This document shows, in pieces, positions 9,408 to 17,701 of a DNA stretch of 64,000 nt. The stretch lies in contig NZ_JACVOP010000001.1 of the NCBI RefSeq assembly GCF_018882365.1, positions 186,001 to 250,000 on the forward strand, read 5' to 3'. A program made the translations under genes and the position numbers. Origin of the DNA: Polynucleobacter sp. 71A-WALBACH (GTDB lineage: Bacteria; Pseudomonadota; Gammaproteobacteria; Burkholderiales; Burkholderiaceae). Position 1 is the first letter of the stretch; the number at the start of each line of letters is the position of its first letter. Under the pieces are notes generated by a model. That model was not told the DNA's origin and searched no databases. It saw only the letters and a list, made by a program, of their open reading frames with translations.

Positions 9408-9941
9408 TTACTGATTTTGTATTGGGCTTGATCCCACATGACGGCGATGCCAATAGAAAAACAGTGGCATCGCAACACCCCAAACGATAGCCAAGAGCGT
9501 TAGGCCTCCTAACTGCCCATTAGGCCCCCATGAACCTGCGCCCATACGGATGCCGGCTTCATAAGACATTGGACCTGCTATTGCGCCTAAGGCCGCCCCC
9601 AGCCATGGTCTGCCACGCAACCAGGACAAAGATCCATTGATGGTGCTTGCCACCAATGCCCATAGGGTCCACATCCAAAAAGGGGATAAGTAAGGACTGG
9701 GCCAGGCATCTTTAAAGTATAAAAAGCCTAAATTGGCTATAAGTGTGTCAGCGCTCACTCCAAATACAACCGCCTTCAATATGAGCTTTAGCTCTAACTT
9801 TGAATGCTCTGAGCGCCAAATATGTATTGCGAGATACAACAGCGTGCCGATGACTGGCCATAAAACCTGCTCATTGGCCGCGCCAATAATGCAGGTAAAC
9901 CAACCAATCTGGAAAAGGACGAAATTCCAAAATTTAGCCAT
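9408..9941 (-). CDS. DUF2878-family inner-membrane protein
   Basis: 177 residues from the internal ATG (MAKFWNFVLFQIGW). About five to six hydrophobic helices cover most of the protein, with WxWTLWALVASTINGSLSWL and GPMSYEAGIRMGAGSWG as recognisable family blocks. DUF2878 proteins are integral membrane proteins of unknown function. The frame can be extended 17 codons to a TTG, but that stretch is the rho-independent terminator of the upstream tRNA (9969-10001), so the ATG is preferred. It converges with nothing: recA's promoter region lies just downstream on the same strand. Confidence 0.78.
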   Translation of the reverse strand: MAKFWNFVLFQIGWFTCIIGAANEQVLWPVIGTLLYLAIHIWRSEHSKLELKLILKAVVFGVSADTLIANLGFLYFKDAWPSPYLSPFWMWTLWALVASTINGSLSWLRGRPWLGAALGAIAGPMSYEAGIRMGAGSWGPNGQLGGLTLLAIVWGVAMPLFFYWHRRHVGSSPIQNQ

Positions 9942-9968
9942 CGATCGAACCCAAGCGACATTACTAAG

Positions 9969-10001
9969 AAAAAGGCCACTGCCGGTGGGCAATGGCCTTT
10001 T
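9969..10001 (-). terminator. Rho-independent terminator after tRNA-Met
   Basis: A near-perfect 15-bp stem (AAAAAGGCCACTGCC on plus, with one G.U pair in the minus-strand RNA) closes a 4-nt loop. It ends in a run of T on the minus strand and begins 4-5 nt after the CCA end of the tRNA. Confidence 0.85.
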
Positions 10002-10005
10002 GATA

Positions 10006-10082
10006 TGGTGGCGAATCAGGGATTTGAACCCCGGACCTGCGGATTATGATTCCGTCGCTCTAACCAGCTGAGCTAATTCGCC
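10006..10082 (-). tRNA. tRNA-Met (anticodon CAU, elongator type)
   Basis: 77 nt including an encoded CCA. The cloverleaf reads: acceptor GGCGAAT/ATTCGCC, D-arm GCTC...GAGC, anticodon loop ATCATAA with anticodon CAT, variable loop AGGTC, T-arm CGGGG-TTCAAAT-CCCTG with one G.U pair. The top anticodon-stem pair (27-43) is an A-C mismatch. It is not initiator tRNA because the first acceptor pair is G1-C72. The lysidine-modified tRNA-Ile2 is the main alternative. The acceptor lacks the C4-G69/C5-G68 pairs that TilS recognises in E. coli, which favours elongator Met. Confidence 0.88.
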
Positions 10083-10136
10083 GAACTCGTAATTGTAAAT
10101 GATCAGACGCCTTCTGTCTAAACCAAAGGGCTCGCA

Positions 10137-10544
10137 CTACCTAATCTGAAAGACGCTTAGCGCCTCATCTCGGTTATAGCGCACAAAAACCTCAATTTTC
10201 TTGGCTAGAAAGAGCTTTTTCAGAACCTCATCCTTGTTTTCAAAAATGATGGCGGTTTGCTCTGGAAAGCGCGAAAAAGGATCACTCATCACCTCGATAG
10301 CCTGTCCATCGACTTTAATGAGGCGAATAGTGCGTTTATAAAGACGGTCAGGCTGAATGAAAATGAGGCGCTTCACGTACTTATCTAAAACCAGCTTTTG
10401 GCCCTGATCATTAGTCTTGAAGTAATAAACCAGCTCATCTTTACCATTGGTAGTGACATCCCGTTCCTCATCCCACTTAGCGAATGCAGTCTGACTGGCA
10501 AGCATACAAAGCATTGCCGCCACTAATACTCTATAAAGATGCAT
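10137..10544 (-). CDS. Small secreted protein of unknown function
   Basis: 135 residues with a clear Sec signal peptide (MHLYRVLVAAMLCMLASQTAFA, cleavage near residue 22). The mature part is about 113 residues, rich in Lys/Asp/Arg and predicted mixed alpha/beta (YYFKTNDQGQKLVLDKYVKRLIFI). There are no cysteines in the mature region and no family I recognise. It is likely periplasmic. It is a single gene between tRNA-Met and the divergent MOSC gene. It could be transcribed into the tRNA, since no terminator is visible in the 54 nt between them. Confidence 0.65.
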   Translation of the reverse strand: MHLYRVLVAAMLCMLASQTAFAKWDEERDVTTNGKDELVYYFKTNDQGQKLVLDKYVKRLIFIQPDRLYKRTIRLIKVDGQAIEVMSDPFSRFPEQTAIIFENKDEVLKKLFLAKKIEVFVRYNRDEALSVFQIR

Positions 10545-10593
10545 TATTTACTTTCTTAATTTGATCATTTCATCTTATCAGCCATCTGAACTT

Positions 10594-11205
10594 ATGCGAC
10601 TTCTCTCAATATCTTCCGGCAAAGTCATGCCGCTTTTTGGATCCCATCACCCGAACTACTCAACAGTAGCCTCGGCTATCGATAAAAAGTCCATTAGTAA
10701 TCTTGCCTCCCCTACCCCCATTGAAATCACTCGACTGGGTGTTGCAGGCGACGAACAAGCAGACCTATCAGTGCATGGCGGTATTGAGAAAGCCATTTAC
10801 GTATATCCAATTGAGCACTATGATTTTTGGAATTCGCTCCTCACCAGAGAAACCAAAAAATCAGTCGAGCTTCCCCTAGGCGCTTTCGGCGAAAACTTTA
10901 CTATTGAAGGCTTACTAGAAACTGAGATATTTATTGGAGATCAAATGCAGATTGGTGATCTGCAATTTACTGTAGTCAAACTACGTGAACCCTGCTTTAA
11001 GTTCAATGCCAAGATGGGGTATAAAGGCGCAGCCAAGGCCATGCTGCAATCTGGCTTTAGTGGATGGTATCTACGCGTTAATCACACAGGCCTAGTTACA
11101 GCGGGCGCTGAGATCAAAGTGATCCCAGGTCAAAGACTGACGTCTATCGCCGACCAGAATCAAGCCATGTTTAATCGTGGCAATCAAAAAAATCTTTGGG
11201 ATTAA
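10594..11205 (+). CDS. MOSC-domain protein (YiiM-like)
   Basis: 203 residues from the internal ATG. MOSC (molybdenum cofactor sulfurase C-terminal) proteins bind Mo-cofactor; YiiM/YuaD-type members reduce N-hydroxylated compounds. Blocks seen are SGKVMPL at the start, GVAGDEQADLSVHGGIEKAIYVYP (about 49-72), LPLGAFGENFTIEG (93-106) and REPCFKF with the conserved cysteine C134. The frame can begin earlier at a TTG (10561), but YiiM homologues start at MRLLSIxxGK and the extra residues have no ribosome site. moaC in this window supplies part of the cofactor pathway. It ends at a bidirectional terminator. Confidence 0.88.
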   Translation: MRLLSISSGKVMPLFGSHHPNYSTVASAIDKKSISNLASPTPIEITRLGVAGDEQADLSVHGGIEKAIYVYPIEHYDFWNSLLTRETKKSVELPLGAFGENFTIEGLLETEIFIGDQMQIGDLQFTVVKLREPCFKFNAKMGYKGAAKAMLQSGFSGWYLRVNHTGLVTAGAEIKVIPGQRLTSIADQNQAMFNRGNQKNLWD

Positions 11206-11215
11206 TTTAGGCAAT

Positions 11216-11248
11216 AAAAAACCCGACCATTTTGTGGTCGGGTTTAAT
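11216..11248. terminator. Bidirectional terminator between MOSC and MFS genes
   Basis: A perfect 11-bp stem (AAACCCGACCA and its complement, 11219-11245) with a 5-nt loop is flanked by an A run on the left and a T-rich tract on the right. It can therefore stop both the plus-strand MOSC transcript and the minus-strand MFS transcript. Confidence 0.85.
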
Positions 11249-11269
11249 TTTGAAACGGACTAGTAAAGC

Positions 11270-12940
11270 TTAGTCTTTAGCGTAGATATCTACGTCTTTA
11301 GTTTCTTTAACAAACAGTACACCGATTACCAATGTCATCGCAGCGATGATGATTGGGTACCAGAGACCGTAGTAAATATTACCGTTTTGCGCTACCAAGG
11401 CGAAGGAGATCGTTGGCAACAAGCCACCGAACCAACCGTTACCAATATGGTATGGCAAGGACATAGAGGTATAACGAATGCGAGTTGGGAACATCTCAAC
11501 TAACATCGCTGCGATTGGGCCATAAACCATGGTTACCAAAAGTACCAAGTAAACCAACAAGAGCAATACAGCAACATAGTTAATGTCGGCTGGGTTTGCT
11601 TTAGCTGGGTAACCCTCTTTATTCAAGGCATCACGAATCGCAGCCTTAAACTCAGCATCTTTTGCTTTTGCATCAGCTGGAGCTAAACCTTTAGCTGAGT
11701 AGCCAGGGATTTCGATGTCGCCAATCTTCACAACAGCCGTACCACCAGCAGGACCCGCAACAGTGCTATAGCTAGCAGAGTTGGAAGCCATCACTTGTTT
11801 TGCAATGTCGCAAGAACTAGTGAACTTGGCTGTACCTGTTGGGTTGAACTGGAATGTACATTCATTCACATCAGCAGTAATCGTAGCTGGTGCGCTGGCC
11901 ATTGCTTTTTCTAACGCTGGGTTAGCAAAGTGGGTCAAAGCATTAAATACGGAAACTGGTGTATTTGGAATGTATGTGATTACAGCTAATAACAAGCCAC
12001 CCATGATGATGACCTTACGGCCGATCTTGTCTGACAAGCTACCGAAGATTACAAAGAATGGTGTGCCGATTACTAATGAAGCAGCAATCAACAAGTTCGC
12101 AGTCTTAGCATCTACCTTCAACACTTGTGTGAGGTAGAACAAAGCGTAGAACTGACCTGTGTACCAAACCACCGCTTGACCTGCAACCAGACCAAACAAT
12201 GCCAAGATAACAATCTTCAAGTTCTTCCATTGACCGAATGACTCTGTCAATGGCGCTTTAGATAATTTGCCTTCTTCTTTCATCTTCTTGAAGGCTGGGG
12301 ATTCGTTCATTGATAAACGGATCCAAACAGAAACAGCTAACAAAGCGATAGAAACGATGAACGGAACACGCCAGCCCCAAACATCAAAGTCTGCGCCAGT
12401 GAATTCACGTGTGAACAAAATCACTAACAAGGACAAGAACAAGCCAAGAGTAGCTGTTGTCTGAATCCAAGCTGTGTATGCGCCACGACGACCATGAGGA
12501 GCATGCTCAGCAACATAAGTTGCGGCACCGCCGTACTCACCGCCCAAAGCCAAACCTTGAAGCATACGCAATGCGATCAAGATCACAGGCGCAGCAACAC
12601 CGATAGTGGCGTAGTTAGGAAGAATACCCACGATGAATGTTGCACCACCCATCAACAGGATCGTCACCAAGAAGGTGTATTTACGACCGATCAAATCACC
12701 TAAGCGACCGAATACCAAAGCGCCGAATGGGCGAACGATAAAACCGGCTGCGAACGCAAGCAATGCGAAAATGAAGGCTGAGCCTGCATCTAGGCCTGAG
12801 AAGAACTGCTTGGCGATAACGGCGGCCAATGAACCGTAAAGATAAAAGTCGTACCACTCAAAAACCGTACCTAAAGAGGAAGCAAAAATAACTTTGCGTT
12901 CTTCAGCGGTCATTGGGGCTGCTTTAGTTGATGTTGACAT
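11270..12940 (-). CDS. MFS transporter, metabolite:H+ symporter (MHS/ProP-like) family
   Basis: 556 residues with about 12 membrane helices. MHS-family marks include FEWYDFYLYG (27-36), the loop 2-3 motif GRLGDLIGRK (78-87), the second half copy GSLSDKIGRK (300-309) and a strongly conserved LGGEYGGAATYVAEH (132-146). Relatives carry dicarboxylates, citrate, alpha-ketoglutarate, proline/betaine or shikimate; the substrate is not evident. Unusually, about 120 residues (333-453) are inserted between hydrophobic segments of the C-terminal half. They form a hydrophilic domain with two cysteines (C361, C377), probably periplasmic. GGAG lies 7-10 nt before the ATG. Confidence 0.9.
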   Translation of the reverse strand: MSTSTKAAPMTAEERKVIFASSLGTVFEWYDFYLYGSLAAVIAKQFFSGLDAGSAFIFALLAFAAGFIVRPFGALVFGRLGDLIGRKYTFLVTILLMGGATFIVGILPNYATIGVAAPVILIALRMLQGLALGGEYGGAATYVAEHAPHGRRGAYTAWIQTTATLGLFLSLLVILFTREFTGADFDVWGWRVPFIVSIALLAVSVWIRLSMNESPAFKKMKEEGKLSKAPLTESFGQWKNLKIVILALFGLVAGQAVVWYTGQFYALFYLTQVLKVDAKTANLLIAASLVIGTPFFVIFGSLSDKIGRKVIIMGGLLLAVITYIPNTPVSVFNALTHFANPALEKAMASAPATITADVNECTFQFNPTGTAKFTSSCDIAKQVMASNSASYSTVAGPAGGTAVVKIGDIEIPGYSAKGLAPADAKAKDAEFKAAIRDALNKEGYPAKANPADINYVAVLLLLVYLVLLVTMVYGPIAAMLVEMFPTRIRYTSMSLPYHIGNGWFGGLLPTISFALVAQNGNIYYGLWYPIIIAAMTLVIGVLFVKETKDVDIYAKD

Positions 12941-13245
12941 CAGTAGCTCCTAACTATTTTTATTGAAATAAAAAACAACGGGTCGATTATGCTTTGAAAA
13001 AAATCAAAGAAATCCACTACTTAGGGTAATTCCTCATCAAATCAGATCGGGGTTTTCCCGAGAATTTAGCGATTAGATGGAATCTAAACAACAATTGGAA
13101 GGGAAGGGCTCTAAATACACAGATCAAGCAATACGCCCAATTAAAGTGCACACTCTGTCTATAAAGGCTACAAAATTCGCTCTAATAGAGCCTCAATACA
13201 AATAATAAAAACTTTTTCAATAAAGTATTCAATGGAGAAATTAGC
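12941..13245. other. Divergent intergenic region with an imperfect FNR-like dyad
   Basis: 305 nt between the MFS gene (minus) and the gamma-glutamyltransferase-like gene (plus). It holds the GGAG site of the MFS gene, an imperfect FNR-type dyad at 12994-13007, a short GC hairpin near 13048-13061 (TCGGG/CCCGA) and AT-rich DNA before 13246. I find no open frame with coding character and no complete promoter I would defend. Confidence 0.4.
12994..13007. promoter_or_regulatory. Possible FNR/ANR-like site upstream of the MFS gene
   Basis: TTGAA-N4-ATCAA, nine of ten matches to TTGAT-N4-ATCAA, centred about 60 nt upstream of the MFS start. It lies in an A-rich stretch, so chance is a real possibility, and no good -10 element sits 29-30 nt downstream. 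Confidence 0.3.
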
Positions 13246-14844
13246 ATGCAGCAAAAATGGGGTATTCGGGGTATGGCAGTGGCGCCCCACTCTCTGGCAT
13301 CTGAATCTGCGTTAGCAGTTTTAAGAGAGGGTGGAAATGCCCTAGAAGCCATGATCGCTGCAGCAGCAACGATCGCAGTTGTATATCCCCACATGAATTC
13401 GATTGGTGGCGACTCTTTCTGGGTAGTTCACTCCCCCGGTAAGGCTATTGGTGGAATTGACGCCTGTGGTGCAGCAGCTGGCCTAGCAACCAAGCAATGG
13501 TATGCAGAGCGTGGAATCACAAAGGCTATCCCCTTCCGAGGCGCCGTTGCAGCCAACACCGTGGCTGGCACCATTTCTGGCTGGGGAGCGGCACAACAAC
13601 TTTCAAAACAAGGTTTGAGTGGAAAGCTTCCCTTATCCCGCCTACTAGCCGATGCGATTCACTACGCCGAAGCTGGTGTACCAGTCACATTTAGCCAATC
13701 AAGCCTCACCGCCAAAAAACAGGGCGACTTGAAAGACATTCCTGGGTTTGCCGAAACATTCCTGGTTAATGGTCAAGCACCTGAAGTAGGCAGCATCTTT
13801 AAGCAAGAACGTCTAGCTAAAACCTTGCGCCAAATTGCTCGCAAGGGAACAGAGGATTACTACCGTGGTGATTTGGCCGATCTCATCGCCAAAGAACTCA
13901 CAGAAATTGGTAGCCCGATCAGACTCGGAGATCTCCATCGTCATCAAGCAAAACTAATTGACCCGCTCGAACTCAAACACAGCATGGGTAATGTGTACAA
14001 CATGACGCCACCAACCCAAGGTGTCGTATCTCTGATGATCATTGGAATCTTGGATCAACTTAATCTCAAACGCTTCAAAGTGGATAGCGCGGAGTATGTT
14101 CATCACTGTGTTGAAGCTACAAAACAAGCTTTTAAAGTCAGAGATCAATATGTGACTGATCCCGCCTACATGACAAAGCACGCACAAGCTTTCTTGTCTC
14201 CTGCTTTCTTAAAAAAATTAGCAAAAAATATTGACCCTCAAAAAGCCTTACCTTGGGGTCAAGGTAAAGGCCCGGCCGATACGATTTGGATGGGGGTGAT
14301 AGATGGCAATGGAAATTGCGTTTCCTTCATTCAAAGTATTTATCACGAGTTTGGTGCTGGCATTGTGCTACCCAAGTCTGGCGTGAACTGGCAAAACCGC
14401 GGCTGCAGCTTCTCTCTTGATCCAAAGACACTAAATCACCTTGAGCCCTATCGCAAACCATTTCATACATTGAACCCTGCCATGGCTTTATTTAAGGATG
14501 GTCGCTCAATGGTTTACGGCACGATGGGTGGCGATGGCCAACCCCAAACACAATGCGCAGTCTTCACTCGCACGGCCACATACGGACTTGATCCACAAGA
14601 TGCTATCAGCCGCCCACGCTGGCTCTTAGGTAGAACCTGGGGACAAACTAGCGACAGCTTAAAGTTGGAGTCACGCTTTAGTCCATGGGTAGCCAAAGAA
14701 CTGCATGCCTTAGGTCATGAGATTGAAATGCTTGATGCCTTTGATGAAACTGTTGGTCACGCAGGCTGCATTATTCGTGATCCTTCCGGGACACTTCATG
14801 GCGGCTGGGATCCGCGTAGCGACGGCGCCGTTAGCGCGTTTTAG
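13246..14844 (+). CDS. Gamma-glutamyltransferase-family Ntn hydrolase (HpxW-like)
   Basis: 532 residues, no signal peptide, so probably cytosolic unlike classical secreted GGT. The proenzyme should self-cleave before T346 in GPADTIWMGV, making T346 the N-terminal nucleophile of the small subunit; classical GGTs have TTH-type context here. Other family blocks are GGNALEAMIAAAATIAVVYPHMNSIGGD (near 27-54) and FHTLNPAM followed by TMGGDGQPQ. The D-T-I-W-M-G-V-I-D and QNRGCSF signatures resemble the branch that includes oxamate amidohydrolase HpxW, but no purine-degradation genes are nearby. Substrate is unassigned. A GGAG site lies about 10 nt before the ATG. Its last 14 nt overlap the convergent TRIC gene. 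Confidence 0.85.
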   Translation: MQQKWGIRGMAVAPHSLASESALAVLREGGNALEAMIAAAATIAVVYPHMNSIGGDSFWVVHSPGKAIGGIDACGAAAGLATKQWYAERGITKAIPFRGAVAANTVAGTISGWGAAQQLSKQGLSGKLPLSRLLADAIHYAEAGVPVTFSQSSLTAKKQGDLKDIPGFAETFLVNGQAPEVGSIFKQERLAKTLRQIARKGTEDYYRGDLADLIAKELTEIGSPIRLGDLHRHQAKLIDPLELKHSMGNVYNMTPPTQGVVSLMIIGILDQLNLKRFKVDSAEYVHHCVEATKQAFKVRDQYVTDPAYMTKHAQAFLSPAFLKKLAKNIDPQKALPWGQGKGPADTIWMGVIDGNGNCVSFIQSIYHEFGAGIVLPKSGVNWQNRGCSFSLDPKTLNHLEPYRKPFHTLNPAMALFKDGRSMVYGTMGGDGQPQTQCAVFTRTATYGLDPQDAISRPRWLLGRTWGQTSDSLKLESRFSPWVAKELHALGHEIEMLDAFDETVGHAGCIIRDPSGTLHGGWDPRSDGAVSAF

Positions 14845-15460
14845 TAATAAATAATTTGGGTACGCGCAAATCCCAGTAAATGGCGGCTGCGCGTAATCCA
14901 AAAATAGCAAGCATGCAGATCACTGATCCCTCTAGCGTGTACGCGGGGAAGAAATTCAAAATCAGGATGTAAATACAACAACCCAAAGTGACGGGAATTG
15001 CATATAGCTCGTGCGACATGAGTAGAGTTTTCCGACCCGCCAAGATGTCACGTAGCAAGCCGCCACCAATCGCGGTAACAACACCCAAGATTACTGGCGC
15101 AACCGGCAATCCAAACCCTAAGTTCCAAGCCTTATCAGCCCCCTGAATTCCGAACAAAGCAGCGCCAAGGCCGTCGATGTAGAGCATCCAGCGGTAAATC
15201 TGCGGTTGTGTAAAAAAAGATTCAGCCACAAAGGTCACGATGCATGCGCCTAATGCAACCCAGATATAAATTTGAGCAATCGACCAAAACACAGGCACAT
15301 CCAAAATGATGTCACGCACAGTTCCACCACCAATGGCGGTAATGACTCCTAAGACCAGCACGCCAAAAAGGTCAACGCCCCTATCGGCAATGGCTAGAAC
15401 TCCAGTCACCGCAAAAGCAATCGTGGCAATGATGCCAATCCAGAAATTAATTTGATCCAT
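14831..15460 (-). CDS. TRIC/YicG-type channel family protein (UPF0126)
   Basis: 209 residues, seven predicted membrane helices built from two repeats. Each repeat contains the glycine-rich motif GVxTAIGGGxxRDI (ITAIGGGTVRDII about 40-52, VTAIGGGLLRDIL about 127-139). Bacterial homologues form trimeric cation channels; YicG-like members have also been described as glycine transporters. Substrate is undetermined. The gene converges on and overlaps the GGT-like gene by 14 nt. It is divergent from maiA with an 80-nt spacer that must contain both promoters. Confidence 0.88.
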   Translation of the reverse strand: MDQINFWIGIIATIAFAVTGVLAIADRGVDLFGVLVLGVITAIGGGTVRDIILDVPVFWSIAQIYIWVALGACIVTFVAESFFTQPQIYRWMLYIDGLGAALFGIQGADKAWNLGFGLPVAPVILGVVTAIGGGLLRDILAGRKTLLMSHELYAIPVTLGCCIYILILNFFPAYTLEGSVICMLAIFGLRAAAIYWDLRVPKLFITKTR

Positions 15461-15540
15461 GTTCCATAGTCTAAATCACCCAAGGGGATAATCTTCGAGG
15501 CCCTGAATATACTGAGGGCTATATTCCCAAGGAATCTCTC

Positions 15541-16221
15541 ATGAAAACTCAGCTCTATAGTTTTTGGCGTAGCTCGGCAGCCTTTCGAGTACGTATTGCC
15601 CTTAATTTAAAAGGACTTGATTACGAAGTGATTCCGGTGCACCTAGTGAAGAATGGAGGCGAACAAGTCTCCCCTGACTATGCCAATAAAAATCCCAATC
15701 GCTTGGTGCCGCTTTATACCGATGGTAGTCATACTATCCATCAATCTCTTGCCATCATTGAATATCTCAATGAGATTCAAGCAAATCCTCCATTACTACC
15801 GCAGACCGCGATTGATCGAGCATGGGTGCGTGCGGTAGCAATGGATATTGCGATGGACATTCATCCGCTGAATAACCTGAGGGTATTGCGTTACCTCATC
15901 AAAACTTTAGGCGTGAGCTCTGACGCGAAAGATACCTGGAGTCAACATTGGATGACTTTAGGTTTAGAAAGTCTAGAAAAGCGATTAAGCACAGATGCTC
16001 GGGTCGGTCGTTTTTCCTATGGTGATCAAGCTGGCTTGATTGACATTTGTTTGGTGCCTCAAGTATTTAATGCCCTCAGCGCCAAGATCGATACGAAAGC
16101 CTATCCAACATTAATGAAGATATTTTATGAGTGCATGAAGCTACCGGCATTTATAGATGCCTCTTGGGAAAAACAAATCGATGCAGAGGGATTAAACCCC
16201 CCTATTCCACCACAGGAATAA
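15541..16221 (+). CDS. maiA: Maleylacetoacetate isomerase (zeta-class GST fold)
   Basis: 226 residues. It catalyses glutathione-dependent cis-trans isomerisation of maleylacetoacetate to fumarylacetoacetate in tyrosine/homogentisate or gentisate breakdown. The zeta-class active-site motif SSAAFRVRIALNLKG (11-25) is intact, followed by NPNRLVPLYTDGSHTIHQSLAIIEYL of the thioredoxin-like domain and an all-helical C-terminal domain. No hmgA or fahA is in the window, so the native pathway is not confirmed; some family members act as maleylpyruvate isomerases. A weak AAGGAA ribosome site precedes the ATG. Its last 30 nt overlap the convergent AEC gene. Confidence 0.9.
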   Translation: MKTQLYSFWRSSAAFRVRIALNLKGLDYEVIPVHLVKNGGEQVSPDYANKNPNRLVPLYTDGSHTIHQSLAIIEYLNEIQANPPLLPQTAIDRAWVRAVAMDIAMDIHPLNNLRVLRYLIKTLGVSSDAKDTWSQHWMTLGLESLEKRLSTDARVGRFSYGDQAGLIDICLVPQVFNALSAKIDTKAYPTLMKIFYECMKLPAFIDASWEKQIDAEGLNPPIPPQE

Positions 16222-17121
16222 AGACAGCGTTACCAAAGATCCCATCGTAGTTAAGAGCACTACCCTAGAAATTATTCTGCCATCTGCGTTGTAATACTGA
16301 GCCAGCATAAATGGGCCAGTTCCAGTGGGAAGAGCAGCCAGTATTACGATGGCACTCACCCACAACGCAGGCAGATCCAATATTGGCCCTGCTATGAACC
16401 AAGCGACTAGTGGCTGAATAATCAACTTTGCAAAAGTAATGCCCCATGCCTGTTGAGGCGCTGACTTTTCTTTTTGCATCAAAAATAGGCCAATAGAAAC
16501 TAGTGCGCAAGGCGTTGCGGCTGCCGCCAAAAAAGCAATCACCTGAGCCAATGGCTCATATAAAACGAAGTCTGTAGATGACCATAACAAACCTGCAACC
16601 GGTGCAATCAATAAGGGATTTGTACAGAGCGACTTGAGTACGCTCCAAAAAATTTCATGGGATTTTTTGTGGGACTGTATGCCGACCTCAATGAGGACGG
16701 TTGCTATAGCAAACATCACAAACACAATAAAAGTAGAAATGATTGCTGGCGCTAAACCATCCTGACCAAGCGCTAAAACACAAAGCGGAATGCCCATATA
16801 TCCCGTATTGGAATAAGACGCGCTCAAGCCCGAAAAACTCGCAGCCACTAAATCTCGGTTACGCATCCAACTGATTGCCAGTACAAAAAAGAATACCGCT
16901 AAGCAACTCAGAAAAAAAGCGGCGATAAATCCTGGCTGCCAAAGCGTTTGCCAACTACTACTAGAGGCGAAATTAAATAGCTGTGCAGGTAGTGCCAGCC
17001 ACACTACAAAGCGATTTAACTCAATGGACGCGCTTTCACCGAGCTTGCCTGTTCTGCCACAAATATAGCCAATCAGAATGAGCGCAAATACCGGAAAGAC
17101 GACATTAAAGACGTAGAACAA
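16192..17121 (-). CDS. AEC-family transporter (auxin efflux carrier/malonate permease type)
   Basis: 309 residues, about ten hydrophobic helices. The start FYVFNVVFPVFALILIGYICGRTGKL and the NTGYMGIPLCVLALG block (about 109-123) are typical of AEC carriers, which move small carboxylates or amino acids. The start codon is TTG; an in-frame stop just upstream and the absence of an early ATG leave little choice. The gene converges on maiA with a 30-nt overlap of coding ends. It follows the gamma carbonic anhydrase by 20 nt on the same strand, so the two may share a transcript. Confidence 0.86.
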   Translation of the reverse strand: MFYVFNVVFPVFALILIGYICGRTGKLGESASIELNRFVVWLALPAQLFNFASSSSWQTLWQPGFIAAFFLSCLAVFFFVLAISWMRNRDLVAASFSGLSASYSNTGYMGIPLCVLALGQDGLAPAIISTFIVFVMFAIATVLIEVGIQSHKKSHEIFWSVLKSLCTNPLLIAPVAGLLWSSTDFVLYEPLAQVIAFLAAAATPCALVSIGLFLMQKEKSAPQQAWGITFAKLIIQPLVAWFIAGPILDLPALWVSAIVILAALPTGTGPFMLAQYYNADGRIISRVVLLTTMGSLVTLSLFLWWNRGV

Positions 17122-17141
17122 TTTAGGCGTACTTTTTTAGA

Positions 17142-17666
17142 TCAAGCAATTTTCTTCAGAGTCTTCTGGTATCGCTGTGCGTTTTTGACATAACGACCCG
17201 CAATATCTTCGATACCAGCAATCTGCTCTGGTGTCAGCGTCTTCACCGCCTTAGCCGGTGAGCCCAAAATCATCGAGCCATCTGGAAATTCTTTACCTTC
17301 AGTGACTAGTGCGCCAGCGCCGACTAAACAGTTCTTGCCAATTTTGGCGCCATTCAAAATGACTGCGCCAATTCCAATCAAGCTGCCATCGCCAACATGG
17401 CAACCATGAAGCATCACCTGATGACCAACGGTGACCTGCTTACCAATAATGAGGGGGTAGCCAGGGTCGGTATGCAAAATTGAAGCATCTTGCACATTGC
17501 TACCCTCGCCAATCTGAATAAGGTCGTTATCGCCGCGGATAACTACCTTGGGCCACACACTCGCATTTTGGTGAAGCTCGACTCTGCCGATCACTTCTGC
17601 GCTTTCGGCGACCCAAGCTCCCTCAGCCAAGTGAGGAGCATTTCCATCTAGTTCAAATATAGCCAT
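17142..17666 (-). CDS. Gamma carbonic anhydrase-family protein (YrdA/PaaY-like)
   Basis: 174 residues forming a left-handed beta helix of hexapeptide repeats (for example VIGRVE, VWPKVV, LIGIGA, LVGAGA). Zinc-ligand-like histidines appear in ILHTDPG and [14 protein letters not shown]. Such proteins range from true gamma-class carbonic anhydrases to CoA-thioesterases like PaaY. Activity cannot be assigned from sequence. It is cytosolic, as no signal peptide is present. It sits between amt and the AEC gene, all on the minus strand with gaps of 35 and 20 nt, and may form one unit with them. Confidence 0.9.
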   Translation of the reverse strand: MAIFELDGNAPHLAEGAWVAESAEVIGRVELHQNASVWPKVVIRGDNDLIQIGEGSNVQDASILHTDPGYPLIIGKQVTVGHQVMLHGCHVGDGSLIGIGAVILNGAKIGKNCLVGAGALVTEGKEFPDGSMILGSPAKAVKTLTPEQIAGIEDIAGRYVKNAQRYQKTLKKIA

Positions 17667-17701
17667 GACTCATTATAGGTAATGGCTATATTTAGGAAAG
17701 C

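Noticed and set aside
9942..9992. TTG-initiated extension of the DUF2878 protein
   Set aside because: The DNA is the terminator hairpin of the upstream tRNA gene; family proteins begin at the internal ATG.
10006..10082. tRNA-Ile2 (lysidine-modified CAU) instead of tRNA-Met
   Set aside because: The acceptor lacks the C4-G69/C5-G68 pairs that TilS uses; elongator Met fits better, though not proven.
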